Shown in pieces: positions 44,735-54,179 of a stretch of DNA of 64,000 nt. Within the stretch, counting starts at the first letter, position 1. The number at the start of each line of letters is the position of its first letter. Origin of the DNA: an uncultured Litoreibacter sp. (GTDB taxonomy: Bacteria > Pseudomonadota > Alphaproteobacteria > Rhodobacterales > Rhodobacteraceae). Under the pieces are notes generated by a model that had not been told where the DNA came from, searched no databases, and saw only the letters and a list, made by a program, of their open reading frames with translations. The stretch spans positions 186,001-250,000 of the forward strand of contig NZ_CANKWO010000002.1 of the NCBI RefSeq assembly GCF_947487515.1, read 5' to 3'. The position numbers were made by a program, and so were the translations under genes.

Positions 44735-45176
44735 TTTATTTGCCTACACAGATGGTGCCTGTTCCGGAAACCCCGGCCCGGGCGGCTGGGGAGCAATCTT
44801 GATCGCCCGCGAAGACGGCGCCGTCGTGAAAGAGCGAGAGCTGAAAGGTGGCGAGGCCGACACCACCAACAACCGCATGGAAATGCTGGCCGCGATCAAT
44901 GTGCTTGAAACGCTCAGCCGCTCCTCCAAGTTGACGGTTGTGACCGATAGTTCTTACGTCAAGGACGGGATCACCAAGTGGATTCACGGCTGGAAGGCCA
45001 AGGGCTGGAAAAAGAAGGGCGGCGAGATCAAGAACATCGACCTTTGGAAGCGCTTGGACGCCGCTCAAGCGCGTCATCACGTCACTTGGGAATGGGTCAA
45101 GGGGCACGCAGGACACCCCGAGAATGAACGTGCGGATGAGCTTGCCCGTGCAGGCATGGCCCCCTTCAAAAAATGA
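44727..45176 (+). CDS. rnhA: ribonuclease HI
   Basis: 149 residues. The four-acid active site is complete: Asp9 ([15 protein letters not shown]), Glu52 (NNRMEML), Asp74 (VTDSSYV) and Asp137 (ERADELA). It degrades the RNA strand of RNA-DNA hybrids. It overlaps the methyltransferase gene by 8 bases and the TRIC gene by 4 bases. Confidence 0.98.
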   Translation: MPDLFAYTDGACSGNPGPGGWGAILIAREDGAVVKERELKGGEADTTNNRMEMLAAINVLETLSRSSKLTVVTDSSYVKDGITKWIHGWKAKGWKKKGGEIKNIDLWKRLDAAQARHHVTWEWVKGHAGHPENERADELARAGMAPFKK

Positions 45177-45793
45177 ACGCGCTTGCCTTTCTCGACTACG
45201 CTTCGGTGTTTGTGTTCGCGCTCACCGGTGCGCTGGTGGCCAGTCGGGCGCAGCTGGATATCGTGGGGTTTGTGTTCATTGCCTGCCTGACGGCCGTGGG
45301 CGGGGGGACGGTGCGCGACGTGATACTGGACCGTCCGGTGTTTTGGGTCGATAGCCCTAGCTTTATTGTCGTCGCATCCATTGCGGCCTTTATCGTTTTC
45401 TTTACGGCTCATCTGTTGGAATCCCGACATCGCGCAATCCCGTGGATCGATGCATTTGCCTTAGCTGTCGCCGTCCCCGCCGGAGTTGCCGCGGCTGTGG
45501 CAGTAGGGGCCGTTTGGCCTGTCATCGTGATTATGGGCGTGGCGACGGGTTGCTTTGGCGGATTAATGCGCGATGTGGTGTGCAATGAAGTGCCGCTGGT
45601 TCTGAAACAAGGGGAGCTCTACGTGACTTGCGCCTTTGCCGGAGCAGGTGCCGCAGGGGTGCTTTTACACCTCGGGCAGCCGTTGCCGATAGCCTTGGCT
45701 GGCTGCGCCTTTGTCACCTTGGCGTTGCGTATCGGGTCTATTGCCTTCGGGTGGCGTTTGCCGGTCTACAAAAGCCGCCCTCCAAGGGCCTAG
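45173..45793 (+). CDS. TRIC-family (UPF0126/YadS-type) cation channel protein
   Basis: 206 residues with about seven membrane helices in two homologous halves. The glycine-rich helix-kink motifs GGGTVRDV (about 43-50) and GGLMRDV (about 127-133) are the TRIC signatures. Bacterial TRIC trimers conduct potassium; some annotate as YicG. It overlaps rnhA by 4 bases and is convergent with fmt by 4 bases. Confidence 0.9.
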   Translation: MNALAFLDYASVFVFALTGALVASRAQLDIVGFVFIACLTAVGGGTVRDVILDRPVFWVDSPSFIVVASIAAFIVFFTAHLLESRHRAIPWIDAFALAVAVPAGVAAAVAVGAVWPVIVIMGVATGCFGGLMRDVVCNEVPLVLKQGELYVTCAFAGAGAAGVLLHLGQPLPIALAGCAFVTLALRIGSIAFGWRLPVYKSRPPRA

Positions 45794-46698
45794 GTGAACC
45801 GCGCAGGAGGCGTCCAACCTTGCGTCACGATGGCGGCCTCCGCAGCCTTTTTGCCCGCACGTTGCAAGGTCAGGATAGAGACCGCCCCGTCGCCCGTGCC
45901 AACAATAAGGCGACCGTTTGAAAGCTTTACCTCGCCCGCGGAAAGGGCGTCATCAACCACTTCGGCACGTAGACATTTCACGCGCTCACCATTCGCTTCG
46001 CTCCACGCCCCCGGGAAGGGTGACAACCCGTTGATCAAGCGCGCAACATCGCAAGCCCCTTGAGCCCAGTCAATTCGCGCCTCTGCTTTGTCAATTTTTG
46101 ATGCATAGGTCACGCCCTCATCTGCTTGGGCCTGCGCCGTCAATGACGGCAGCGATGCAAGGGCCTCCACGATTAGCTTTGCGCCCATAGTGCTAAGGCG
46201 GTCATGCAATCCGCCGGTGGTCTCGGTGGCTTCGATGGTCAGGGTCTGTCGCAACAAAACAGGGCCAGTATCAAGACCGGCCTCCATCTGCATTATGCAA
46301 ACACCCGTCTCGGTATCACCTGCCATAATCGCGCGGTGGATCGGCGCCGCCCCGCGCCAACGCGGCAGCAGCGACGCGTGAATGTTCAAACACCCATGCT
46401 GCGGGGCATCCAAAATCACCTGCGGTAAAATTAGCCCATAGGCCACAACCACGGCAATGTCCGCGTTAAGGCTTGCGAAATCGTCCTGCTCGGCTGCGCC
46501 TTTCAAGGATACGGGATGCCGCACCGGAATCCCCAAGGCCTCTGCGCGCGCTTGTACCGGTGAGGGGCGGTCCTTCTTGCCACGTCCCGCAGGACGCGGA
46601 GGTTGCGAGTAAACAGCCACGACATCGTGCCCCGCCTCAACACAGGCCTCCAGCACCGGAACCGAAAAATCCGGCGTTCCCATGAAAACAATTCTCAA
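45790..46698 (-). CDS. fmt: methionyl-tRNA formyltransferase
   Basis: 302 residues. It begins [18 protein letters not shown] and carries the folate-binding region [22 protein letters not shown] (about 110-131), with the formyl-transfer Asn-His-Asp set in [10 protein letters not shown] and the downstream Asp. It formylates Met-tRNA for initiation. Three deformylase-like genes are upstream in the same orientation (46.7-48.2 kb); fmt overlaps the third by 4 bases. Formylation and deformylation thus share one operon. Confidence 0.97.
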   Translation of the reverse strand: MRIVFMGTPDFSVPVLEACVEAGHDVVAVYSQPPRPAGRGKKDRPSPVQARAEALGIPVRHPVSLKGAAEQDDFASLNADIAVVVAYGLILPQVILDAPQHGCLNIHASLLPRWRGAAPIHRAIMAGDTETGVCIMQMEAGLDTGPVLLRQTLTIEATETTGGLHDRLSTMGAKLIVEALASLPSLTAQAQADEGVTYASKIDKAEARIDWAQGACDVARLINGLSPFPGAWSEANGERVKCLRAEVVDDALSAGEVKLSNGRLIVGTGDGAVSILTLQRAGKKAAEAAIVTQGWTPPARFT

Positions 46699-47189
46699 CG
46701 CACCAGTTTCCTTGCTTTTTTCACCAACATTTCCCGCTTTGTGCGGCTTAGGTGGTCGAAATACATCTTGCCCTTAAGATGATCGATCTGATGCTGTACC
46801 GACGTGGCCCAAATCCCTACGAAATCACGTTCTTCAAGGGCACCAGCTTCATTCAAGAACCGCACCGTTACTGCGCGCGGGCGCTCAACAACTGCCGACA
46901 CGCCTGGCAAATTCGGGGACGCTTCTTCATGCTCACGCAGCTGCACACTGGCATGCAGCACCTCTGGGTTGGCCATGCACACTGCCTGCCCGCGTTCATC
47001 CGAGGCATCCACGACCGCCAGCCGTTGCATCACACCGATCTGCACAGCGGCAAGCCCGACACCGGGCATAGCGTCCATGGTCTCCACCATATCCGCCCAA
47101 ATTTGGCGCACCTCATCGGTGATTTCGGTCACATCCTCTGCCACCGTGCGCAGCCGTTTGTCCGGCCAAGGCACATATGCACGCTTCAT
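46695..47189 (-). CDS. peptide deformylase-like protein, active site lost
   Basis: 164 residues. The first deformylase motif is kept ([10 protein letters not shown], 43-52), but the second (EGCLS) is replaced by a stretch centred on [11 protein letters not shown] with no cysteine, and the third HExxDH reads HQIDH (133-137), with Gln134 in place of the catalytic Glu. Metal binding and deformylation should be lost or severely altered. It is the last of three tandem copies, overlaps fmt by 4 bases and the previous def by 4 bases. The intact frame and spacing show it is maintained, so it may be a binding or regulatory paralogue. Confidence 0.88.
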   Translation of the reverse strand: MKRAYVPWPDKRLRTVAEDVTEITDEVRQIWADMVETMDAMPGVGLAAVQIGVMQRLAVVDASDERGQAVCMANPEVLHASVQLREHEEASPNLPGVSAVVERPRAVTVRFLNEAGALEERDFVGIWATSVQHQIDHLKGKMYFDHLSRTKREMLVKKARKLVR

Positions 47190-47641
47190 GGTTTTTCCTC
47201 ATGGTCCAAGATCAAAACCCCATCCAGATGATCTATTTCGTGTTGAATGCAGGCAGCATCGAACCCGTCAAATGCGCCGCGCCTTTGCTCGGCGGTCTCA
47301 TCCACCCACATCACTTCTATGCGCGCAGGTCGGGTCACCCAAACAGGGTGATCCGCAATCGACAGGCACCCTTCCTCTCGGCGCGACATTTCATCAGAGC
47401 GTGACAAAATCTCGGGGTTCATCATTACCAACGGGCTGCGTTCGCCGTCTTTCCAGCTGCAATCCATCACAAACAATCGCAGCAGTTGCCCCACTTGCGG
47501 CGCCGCCAATCCCCGCCCAGAGGCGTGATACATCGTGTCCAACATATCTGCAGCCAACCCCGCGGTCTGCGCCACATCCAACACCGGTTTGCACAATTGA
47601 CGGAGCGCCGGATCGGGATGGTGCACAATTGGCAAAATCAT
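47186..47641 (-). CDS. def: peptide deformylase, second copy
   Basis: 151 residues, with all three deformylase motifs: GRGLAAPQVG (43-52), EEGCLSIAD (about 86-94) and IQHEIDHLDG (about 128-137). It removes the N-formyl group from nascent proteins using an Fe(II)-type metal. It is slightly shorter than the first copy, with no C-terminal basic helix. It starts at the last base of the upstream copy and overlaps the degenerate copy by 4 bases. Confidence 0.92.
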   Translation of the reverse strand: MILPIVHHPDPALRQLCKPVLDVAQTAGLAADMLDTMYHASGRGLAAPQVGQLLRLFVMDCSWKDGERSPLVMMNPEILSRSDEMSRREEGCLSIADHPVWVTRPARIEVMWVDETAEQRRGAFDGFDAACIQHEIDHLDGVLILDHEEKP

Positions 47642-48159
47642 CAGCTACGCGCCAATTCGCGCTTAAGCTTCACCATTTTTCGGGTAATCATCTGGCGCTT
47701 TAGCGGGCGCAGGTAGTCGATGAACAATTTGCCCTCAAGGTGATCTATCTCGTGCTGGACGCAGGTGGCCCACAGCCCATCGAAGGTTTCTTCTTGTGCT
47801 GCCCCCTCACGGTCCATCCACCGCACGGTGACCTCTTTGGGGCGGGTAACATCGGCATATTGGTCGGGAATGGACAAGCACCCCTCTTCATATGTGTTCT
47901 CTTCGTCCGAGGAGGCAATCACCTCGGGGTTGAACATCACCAGCGGGCGCGGGGTGTCCCCGTCGTTCTTTTCGCAATCCAACACGATCAACCGGTCCAT
48001 GACCCCGATTTGCGGCGCCGCAAGGCCAATACCTGGTGCGTCATACATGGTCTCTAGCATGTCGTCCGCCAAAGATCGCAAGGCGTCGGACAGGTCGACA
48101 ACAGGAGCACAGAGCTTTTTCAAGCGCGGGTCGGGATGGATCAAAATCGAGCGTTTCAT
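47641..48159 (-). CDS. def: peptide deformylase, first copy
   Basis: 172 residues, the canonical length. Motif 1 GIGLAAPQIG, motif 2 YEEGCLSIPDQ and motif 3 CVQHEIDHLEGKLFIDYL are complete, and the C-terminal basic helix (RPLKRQMITRKMVKLKREL) matches standard type-1B Def. It is probably the housekeeping enzyme. It is first of the def-def-def(like)-fmt run. Confidence 0.97.
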   Translation of the reverse strand: MKRSILIHPDPRLKKLCAPVVDLSDALRSLADDMLETMYDAPGIGLAAPQIGVMDRLIVLDCEKNDGDTPRPLVMFNPEVIASSDEENTYEEGCLSIPDQYADVTRPKEVTVRWMDREGAAQEETFDGLWATCVQHEIDHLEGKLFIDYLRPLKRQMITRKMVKLKRELARS

Positions 48160-48267
48160 GCCGCCCAGATAACCCGTCTATGCCTATGAAACAAGGGCAT
48201 CCGACCACCACCTTGACGCATGCCCCTAGGCCATTTATTTTACCCGTCGGGGGCTTACACACATGGG

Positions 48268-48918
48268 ATGACGACCGTGCGCAGAGCCAAAGAACTTACC
48301 ATTTCACGCTGGATAAACGCCGCTATCGGTGTCGCAGGCCTATCTATCGCATTTGGCGGGCGTAGCATCGCGCAGCAGTTCGACATTGCCCCCTATCCAC
48401 TTTGGGGCATTGGCGCGGCTGTTTTCCTAACCGCTTTGCTGTTTCAAAGCTTTCTGTTTCAACCACCCAGCCCCGTCACCACTGCCAAGCAACTGGCGGA
48501 TCGGCAGCATCAAAGGCTCTACCATGTGACGCTCGCGGCATTGGGGACTTGGGTGTATGTGTTGGGGGCCACTTTGGTGTGGATACAACCCTATTCGTTG
48601 TTTTTGGCCTTCGGAGGAAGCCTGATGGTACTAGGCGGCTTGGCGGGCGTCAGGGGCGGCCTTCCTCTACTTCGGGCCGCGCGCTTTTCGCAAAACGACC
48701 CCAGTCTTACCAACTTGCACGCGACAGCTAGCCAAAGCATCTCCTACCGCAACGCCTATCTCTTTGGCCTTCAGGCGGCCGTCGTATTGGCGCTCTTGGC
48801 TTCGTGGAACGTCATAGAGCTTCACGCCAGCACCCTTGGGTTCGCCATTACAGCCACTATGGTTTTGGCGCAGGTCACGACCTTGGCATGGCGCGAATGG
48901 GCCAACGGCGCGGGTTAA
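48268..48918 (+). CDS. multi-pass membrane protein, unknown
   Basis: 216 residues from the ATG at 48268; the frame is open from 48220 but lacks support there. Four to six membrane helices are visible: about 15-32, 39-56 (WGIGAAVFLTALLFQSFLF), 86-105, 108-130 (SLFLAFGGSLMVLGGLAGV), 165-180 and 185-205. The loop QLADRQHQRLYH between the second and third is basic. No family is recognised. It is followed, 101 bases later, by the MalY-type gene on the same strand. Confidence 0.7.
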   Translation: MTTVRRAKELTISRWINAAIGVAGLSIAFGGRSIAQQFDIAPYPLWGIGAAVFLTALLFQSFLFQPPSPVTTAKQLADRQHQRLYHVTLAALGTWVYVLGATLVWIQPYSLFLAFGGSLMVLGGLAGVRGGLPLLRAARFSQNDPSLTNLHATASQSISYRNAYLFGLQAAVVLALLASWNVIELHASTLGFAITATMVLAQVTTLAWREWANGAG

Positions 48919-49019
48919 ATCTGCAAATTCACCAGCAAGCCCGCTTGGGCCGAATTCTCCCTTGCAGCCTGTCGGGAAACCCGCAACCTTGCGGGCATAG
49001 ATCAACGGAGAGCAGATCA

Positions 49020-50189
49020 ATGAGTTTCGACACCCCTATCGACCGCCGAGGCACCCATTGCGTGAAATGGGACGCTATGGAAACCCTTTATGGAGTCTCG
49101 CCCGAAGACGGTATTGCGATGTGGGTGGCCGATATGGAATTCCAGCCCCCTCAATGTGTCCAAGACGCGATCAAGAAGATGCATGACCACGGCGTCTACG
49201 GCTACTTTGGGGGCGAGGCGCCCTACCGCGCGGCAATCCAGTGGTGGATGGAAAACCGTCACGGCTGGACATTGAACCCTGATCACATCTTCACAACCCA
49301 TGGGTTGGTAAATGGCACTGCTATGTGCGTGGATGCCTTCACTTCTGCGGGCGATGGCGTGGTCCTGTTTACACCCGTCTACCACGCCTTCTCAAAGATC
49401 ATCAAAGCCGCTGGCCGCACCGTGGTGGAATGCGAGCTGGTCAATAATGATGGCCGCTACGAGATGGATTTTGATGCATATGACGCCCAAATGACGGGCA
49501 AGGAAACGATGCTTGTCTTTTGCTCGCCGCACAATCCCAGCGGGCGCGTCTGGAGCACGGCAGAGCTGCAAGCCGTCGCGGCCTTCGCCAAGCGTCACGA
49601 TCTCATTCTAGTGTCTGATGAAATTCACCACGATCTTGTGTTTCCGGATGCCAAGCACACGCCGATGGCAAATATCGCAGGCATTGAGGACCGGCTGGTG
49701 ATGATGACCGCCACGACCAAAACCTTCAACATCGCGGGGTCTCACTCGGGCAATGTCATCATTGCAAATGACGATCTTCGCGCCCGTTTCGCGTCCCGCA
49801 TGGCCGCCTTAGGTCTCAGCCCGAACAGCTTTGGCTTGTTCATGGCAACCGCGGCATATTCCCCCGAAGGCGCCGCGTGGGTGGATGAGCTTGTGGCCTA
49901 TCTTGATACCAACCGTAAGATCTTTGACGATGGTATCAACGCCATCCCAGGCCTGAAATCCATGCCAATGGAGTCCACCTATTTGGCTTGGGTCGACTTC
50001 TCGGGCACGGGAATGACGCGCGAGGAATTTACCAGCCGCACGCAAGATGCAGCCAAAATCGTCGCCAACCACGGCCCAACCTTTGGCAAGGGGGGGGATG
50101 ATTTTCTGCGCTTCAACTTTGCGGCACCGCGCGCGGTAATCGAAGACGCCGTGGCGCGAATGCAGGCCGCTTTCTCCGACCTGCAATAA
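49020..50189 (+). CDS. MalY/PatB-type cystathionine beta-lyase (aminotransferase class I fold)
   Basis: 389 residues from the ATG at 49020. It starts MSFDTPIDRRGTHCVKWD, has PMWVADMEFQ-like substrate-binding segment IAMWVADMEFQPP (32-44), the YxYxG-like YGYFGGEAPY, the PHNPSG loop and the SDEIHHDLV segment, with Schiff-base Lys in TATTKTFNIAG. PatB/MalY enzymes cleave cystathionine or other Cys S-conjugates, giving thiol, pyruvate and ammonia. With the 3.5-kb PLP enzyme, this adds a second sulfur amino-acid lyase. It is not in an operon with it. Confidence 0.9.
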   Translation: MSFDTPIDRRGTHCVKWDAMETLYGVSPEDGIAMWVADMEFQPPQCVQDAIKKMHDHGVYGYFGGEAPYRAAIQWWMENRHGWTLNPDHIFTTHGLVNGTAMCVDAFTSAGDGVVLFTPVYHAFSKIIKAAGRTVVECELVNNDGRYEMDFDAYDAQMTGKETMLVFCSPHNPSGRVWSTAELQAVAAFAKRHDLILVSDEIHHDLVFPDAKHTPMANIAGIEDRLVMMTATTKTFNIAGSHSGNVIIANDDLRARFASRMAALGLSPNSFGLFMATAAYSPEGAAWVDELVAYLDTNRKIFDDGINAIPGLKSMPMESTYLAWVDFSGTGMTREEFTSRTQDAAKIVANHGPTFGKGGDDFLRFNFAAPRAVIEDAVARMQAAFSDLQ

Positions 50190-50198
50190 CTACTCGAA

Positions 50199-52706
50199 CT
50201 ACTCGCGGGCGCGTAACACCCGCGCTGGCCGCGTTACCAATGGGCGCCATGCAAACATGAGCCCTGTCAGCAACGTGGCCAGAATGCCCCCGGCAATGAT
50301 TGTCACGGCTGAACCGATAGCGACATGGAACTCGGTCTCCATCACGAAGACCATAACACCCCATCCCGCCGCGATGCCTGCCAGCAAAGCAATGCCACCC
50401 GCCGTCATCCCCAACAAAACCGAACGCAGGGCAAAATTCGCCAAAACCGCCGAACGCGATGCGCCCAAGGTCTTGAGGACTGCCCCCTCGTAGACGCGGG
50501 CCTTTTCACCTGCCGCAGCCGTGCCGATCAGCACTATGCCACCGGTGATCAATGTGGCCAAAGCTCCGTATGTGATTGCCGCCGCGATACCTTCAAGAAC
50601 CTCACTGACGCGGTTGATTGCGTCCCGAACACGGATTGCCGTGATATTTGGGTAGGCCTTCGCCATGTCGCGCAAAATCGCGGCCTCATCCGCCTCTTCG
50701 GCATAGATTGTGGCAATATGCGTATGCGGCGCACCGCGCAGAGCGGTCGCATTCATCGTCAAGACGAACCCGATCCCCCCCGTAGAGAAATCGACCTCGC
50801 GAAAGCTGGTAATCGCAGCCGTGATATCGCGACCCAAGACATTGACTGTCAGCTCATCCCCCAATTTCAGGCCCAGCTCTTCTGCTTCTTCGGCCGCAAA
50901 ACTAATCTGCGGGATACCTTCGTATCCCTCGCCCCACCACTTGCCTTCTGTAATCTTGGTTCCGGCCGGCAAGCCGTCGGCATAGGTAACCCCACGGTCG
51001 CCCCGGACGACCCAATGATCCCCTGCCACATCCAGTGCCCGCTGGCCGTTGATCTGCGTTATCACCCCCCGCAACATAGGCGCGGTTTCGATCTTTGACA
51101 CGCTTGGACGTGCCTCCAATGACGCCATGAGCGGATCCAGTTGATCCGGCTGCACGTCCACAATGAAATAGCTGGGCGCGACATCGGGCAGGTCACCGGA
51201 GATCGCGTTTCGCAGGTTCCATTCGATTTGCCCGACTGCCGCCAGAACCGAAAGTCCAAGCCCCAAGGAGACCACAACCGCTTGCGCCTCTCGTCCGGGG
51301 CCACCAACAGCACCAAGCGCGAAGCGCAACGTCCTAAGGCCACGCAAACGCCGCGCGCACCAACGCGCAAGTTGCTGGATACCCGAGGCCGCCAGCACCA
51401 GTACCACGAAGGCCGCCAAAATTCCGCCCGCAGCCCAAAGGGTCAACATCACCAACCCAGACAGCCACGCAGCCGCACCAATCAACGCGGTCAGGATAAG
51501 CCCGCAGGCCACTATCCAGATTGGCCGAGGCCAACCGTGCACACCACTTTTGGCCTCCCGAAACAACGCCGCCGCGCGGATATGTTCCGACTGCCCCAAC
51601 GGCCATAGGGTGAATAGCGCCGCAGCCAAACCGCCGTAAAGTGCGGCTTCTGCCAAGGGGCGCATGCGCACCGCAAGGTCAACCGGCACGGGCAAGCTGG
51701 CCTCGATCAGCGGACCAAACACCAAAGGGAGCACCCCACCCAAAAACAAGCCCATCAATATGCCCAGAGCCGCTAAGGCCCCCACTTGCAACAGATAGAC
51801 GCGAAACACCAAACTCCCTGTGGCACCAAGGCTGCGCAGAGTTGCGATTACTTCGGTTTTTCCCGCCAGATAGGCCCGCACCGCCGCTGAGACACCAACG
51901 CCGCCAACCGCCAACCCTGTCAGCCCGACCAAAACCAAGAATGCTGACAAGCGCTCTACAAATCTAGAAATGCCCGGCGCCCCGTTGCGGCGGTCGCGCC
52001 AACGAAAGCCCGTTCCATCCAGCCGTTTTTCAGCCTCTAGCTTGGTTGCCTCCAAGTTCAAGTCTTCTGGCGTGCGAATGCGGTACTCTGTCTCGAACAA
52101 TGCGCCGGGGCTTAACAAACCCGATCCTTGCAAAGCCGAAGTCGCAACCAGCGTAGGAGGCCCCAAGGTAAACCCGCCCCCTGACGTGTCCGGCATTCTG
52201 TCGAGCGTTGCCATAACCACAAATTCGGCGGCCCCAAGCTTGGCAACATCCCCAACTTCCAGCCCCAAACGCGCCAAAAGCACCGGATCAATCGCAGCCC
52301 CAGGCAATCCATTTTGCCCCGCAAGCACCTCGGACAGTGGCATGTCTGGCGTCAAATGCACCTTTCCGTACAGGGGATAGGCATCATCGGCACCCTTCAC
52401 TTGTGTCAAAGCGCGATCTTCTCCGGCCACAAGCATGGAGCGAAAATCAACCAGTTCCGACACCTCGCCAAGACCTTCAAAGAAGGCGCGTTCTTCTGGT
52501 TCGGCAAACCGGTAAGTGAGTTGAACTTCGACGTCCCCGCCAAGGATCACCGCCCCTTGCTCGGTCAGCCCAGCTTCGATGGCCCCTCGAACGGTGCCGA
52601 TTGCGGCAATCGCCGCGACCCCCAAAGCTAAACACGCCAGAAAGACCCAAAAGCCGCGCAGGCCTCCGCGCAACTCACGACGCGCAATCCGCCACGCAAG
52701 GCTCAT
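50199..52706 (-). CDS. ABC transporter permease, YbbP/FtsX type
   Basis: 835 residues with two FtsX-like permease domains. About ten membrane helices: one near residue 20, three in 260-360, more in 390-440 and about 690-830. Large periplasmic domains lie between. The DxxNPRR-type contact patches are diverged. The partner ATPase is encoded by the gene immediately upstream, overlapping by 4 bases. YbbA/YbbP systems belong to the MacB/LolCDE-like mechanotransmission class and are often divergent from tesA, as here. Substrate unknown. Confidence 0.88.
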   Translation of the reverse strand: MSLAWRIARRELRGGLRGFWVFLACLALGVAAIAAIGTVRGAIEAGLTEQGAVILGGDVEVQLTYRFAEPEERAFFEGLGEVSELVDFRSMLVAGEDRALTQVKGADDAYPLYGKVHLTPDMPLSEVLAGQNGLPGAAIDPVLLARLGLEVGDVAKLGAAEFVVMATLDRMPDTSGGGFTLGPPTLVATSALQGSGLLSPGALFETEYRIRTPEDLNLEATKLEAEKRLDGTGFRWRDRRNGAPGISRFVERLSAFLVLVGLTGLAVGGVGVSAAVRAYLAGKTEVIATLRSLGATGSLVFRVYLLQVGALAALGILMGLFLGGVLPLVFGPLIEASLPVPVDLAVRMRPLAEAALYGGLAAALFTLWPLGQSEHIRAAALFREAKSGVHGWPRPIWIVACGLILTALIGAAAWLSGLVMLTLWAAGGILAAFVVLVLAASGIQQLARWCARRLRGLRTLRFALGAVGGPGREAQAVVVSLGLGLSVLAAVGQIEWNLRNAISGDLPDVAPSYFIVDVQPDQLDPLMASLEARPSVSKIETAPMLRGVITQINGQRALDVAGDHWVVRGDRGVTYADGLPAGTKITEGKWWGEGYEGIPQISFAAEEAEELGLKLGDELTVNVLGRDITAAITSFREVDFSTGGIGFVLTMNATALRGAPHTHIATIYAEEADEAAILRDMAKAYPNITAIRVRDAINRVSEVLEGIAAAITYGALATLITGGIVLIGTAAAGEKARVYEGAVLKTLGASRSAVLANFALRSVLLGMTAGGIALLAGIAAGWGVMVFVMETEFHVAIGSAVTIIAGGILATLLTGLMFAWRPLVTRPARVLRARE

Positions 52707-53398
52707 TGGGCAGCCATCGACAGGCTGTCGCTCACCACTACGCCATCGCGCAGCTGCACCACGCGGTCACATCGCGCCGCCAATTCGGCGGAATGGGTCA
52801 CAAGGATCAATGTGGCCCCAAAGCGGTCGCGCAAATCAAACAGCAAATCCATCACCAATTCACCCGTGGCGGCATCCAAATTTCCCGTTGGTTCGTCCGC
52901 CAACAAAATCTTCGGTCGGGCCACCACCGCACGCGCCAAAGCCACGCGTTGTTGTTCTCCGCCAGACATCTGGGACGGGTAGTGATCGCCACGCGCCCCA
53001 AGCCCCACGGCCTCCAACTCGACCGAAGCGCGCTCGAACGCATCTGCCTCACCGGCCAGCTCCAGCGGCAAAGCGACGTTTTCCAAGGCGGTCATTGTCG
53101 GAATAAGGTGGAAGGATTGGAACACCACCCCCATATTGTCCCTACGAAAGCGTGCCAACCCATCTTCACCCATCGGCGTGAGGTCTTGGTTCAGCGCACA
53201 GACAAGACCGGATGAGGCGCGCTCCAGCCCGCCCATCACCATCAGGAGAGATGACTTGCCCGACCCAGAAGCGCCCGTTAGCCCAAGTGTTTCCCCTTGG
53301 CCCACATCAAACGAAATGCCCTTAAGTATCTCGACCACCCCCGCGTTACCGTCCAACGACAGGGTCAGGTCTTTTAAACGCATTACAGGCTCGGTCAT
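52703..53398 (-). CDS. ABC transporter ATP-binding protein (YbbA/LolD type)
   Basis: 231 residues from the ATG at 53398; the open frame upstream runs into tesA's promoter side and is not credible. Walker A GASGSGKSS is near 42-50, Q-loop FQSFHL near 93-98, signature SGGEQQRVALARA near 142-154, Walker B ILLADEPTGNLD near 162-173, and the H-loop ThrHisSer near 200. It drives the YbbP-like permease encoded next. Confidence 0.95.
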   Translation of the reverse strand: MTEPVMRLKDLTLSLDGNAGVVEILKGISFDVGQGETLGLTGASGSGKSSLLMVMGGLERASSGLVCALNQDLTPMGEDGLARFRRDNMGVVFQSFHLIPTMTALENVALPLELAGEADAFERASVELEAVGLGARGDHYPSQMSGGEQQRVALARAVVARPKILLADEPTGNLDAATGELVMDLLFDLRDRFGATLILVTHSAELAARCDRVVQLRDGVVVSDSLSMAAQ

Positions 53399-53450
53399 GG
53401 CGTGGTCCTTGGGCATGGTGCAATCTATTCTAGATAGTACTCTGAGGAGC

Positions 53451-54080
53451 ATGCGCAACCTTGCATTGATGTTAGTTGTTGCCTCCCCTGCGGCGGCGGA
53501 ACCGGTGACCATCGCAGCCCTAGGTGATAGCCTGACCCAAGGGTATGGGTTGGCCCCCGAAGAAGGCTTCGTCCCGCAGCTTCAAAACTGGCTCACCGCT
53601 CAAGGAGCAGAGGTCGTTTTGCTCAATGCTGGCGTTTCCGGCGACACCACTGCGGGCGGCTTGTCGCGCATCGACTGGACGCTCACCCCGGATGTGGACG
53701 GGGTGATTGTCGCGCTCGGCGGCAATGATGTGCTGCGCGGCTTGCCACCCGAGCAGGCCAAGGCAAACCTTGACGGCATTTTGGGCAAAATTGGCGAGCG
53801 CGACCTGCCTGCTTTGCTGGTAGGTATTGATGCGCCTTCCAATTTCGGCACCGAGTATGAGGCAGCTTTCGAGGCCATATACCCTGAGCTTGCAGTCACA
53901 CATGACGCATTACTCTTTCCCAATATTCTGGAGGGCCTAATGCGTCTTGAGGATCGTGCGTCAGTGATGCGGGATCACATGCAACGCGATGGCATTCACC
54001 CCGATGGCTCTGGCGTGCAGTTCATTGTCGAGGCCATAGGTCCGAAAGTTCTAGAACTGATAGAGCACAGCCAACCATGA
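53451..54080 (+). CDS. tesA: SGNH hydrolase, TesA/arylesterase type
   Basis: 209 residues from the ATG at 53451. GAGGAG lies only a few bases upstream, so an ATG at 53415 (12 residues earlier) cannot be excluded. A short signal peptide (RNLALMLVVASPAAA) sends it to the periplasm. Block I is GDSLTQGYGL, block III GGNDVLRGL, and block V DGIHPDGSG supplies the Asp-His. Relatives hydrolyse acyl thioesters and aryl esters. It diverges from the YbbA/YbbP operon, the same arrangement as in E. coli. Confidence 0.9.
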   Translation: MRNLALMLVVASPAAAEPVTIAALGDSLTQGYGLAPEEGFVPQLQNWLTAQGAEVVLLNAGVSGDTTAGGLSRIDWTLTPDVDGVIVALGGNDVLRGLPPEQAKANLDGILGKIGERDLPALLVGIDAPSNFGTEYEAAFEAIYPELAVTHDALLFPNILEGLMRLEDRASVMRDHMQRDGIHPDGSGVQFIVEAIGPKVLELIEHSQP

Positions 54081-54179
54081 CCCCTATATCGCCGCAGCGC
54101 AGCACTTGCGAATGCTTGCGCAATAACATATCACAAACTGCGAACCAAACGTAACTTCATTACTTGAGAGTAACCGCAC

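Noticed and set aside
48160-48267. Possible small gene between def and the membrane protein
   Set aside because: No start with a ribosome-binding site and no conserved-looking peptide; treated as a promoter gap.
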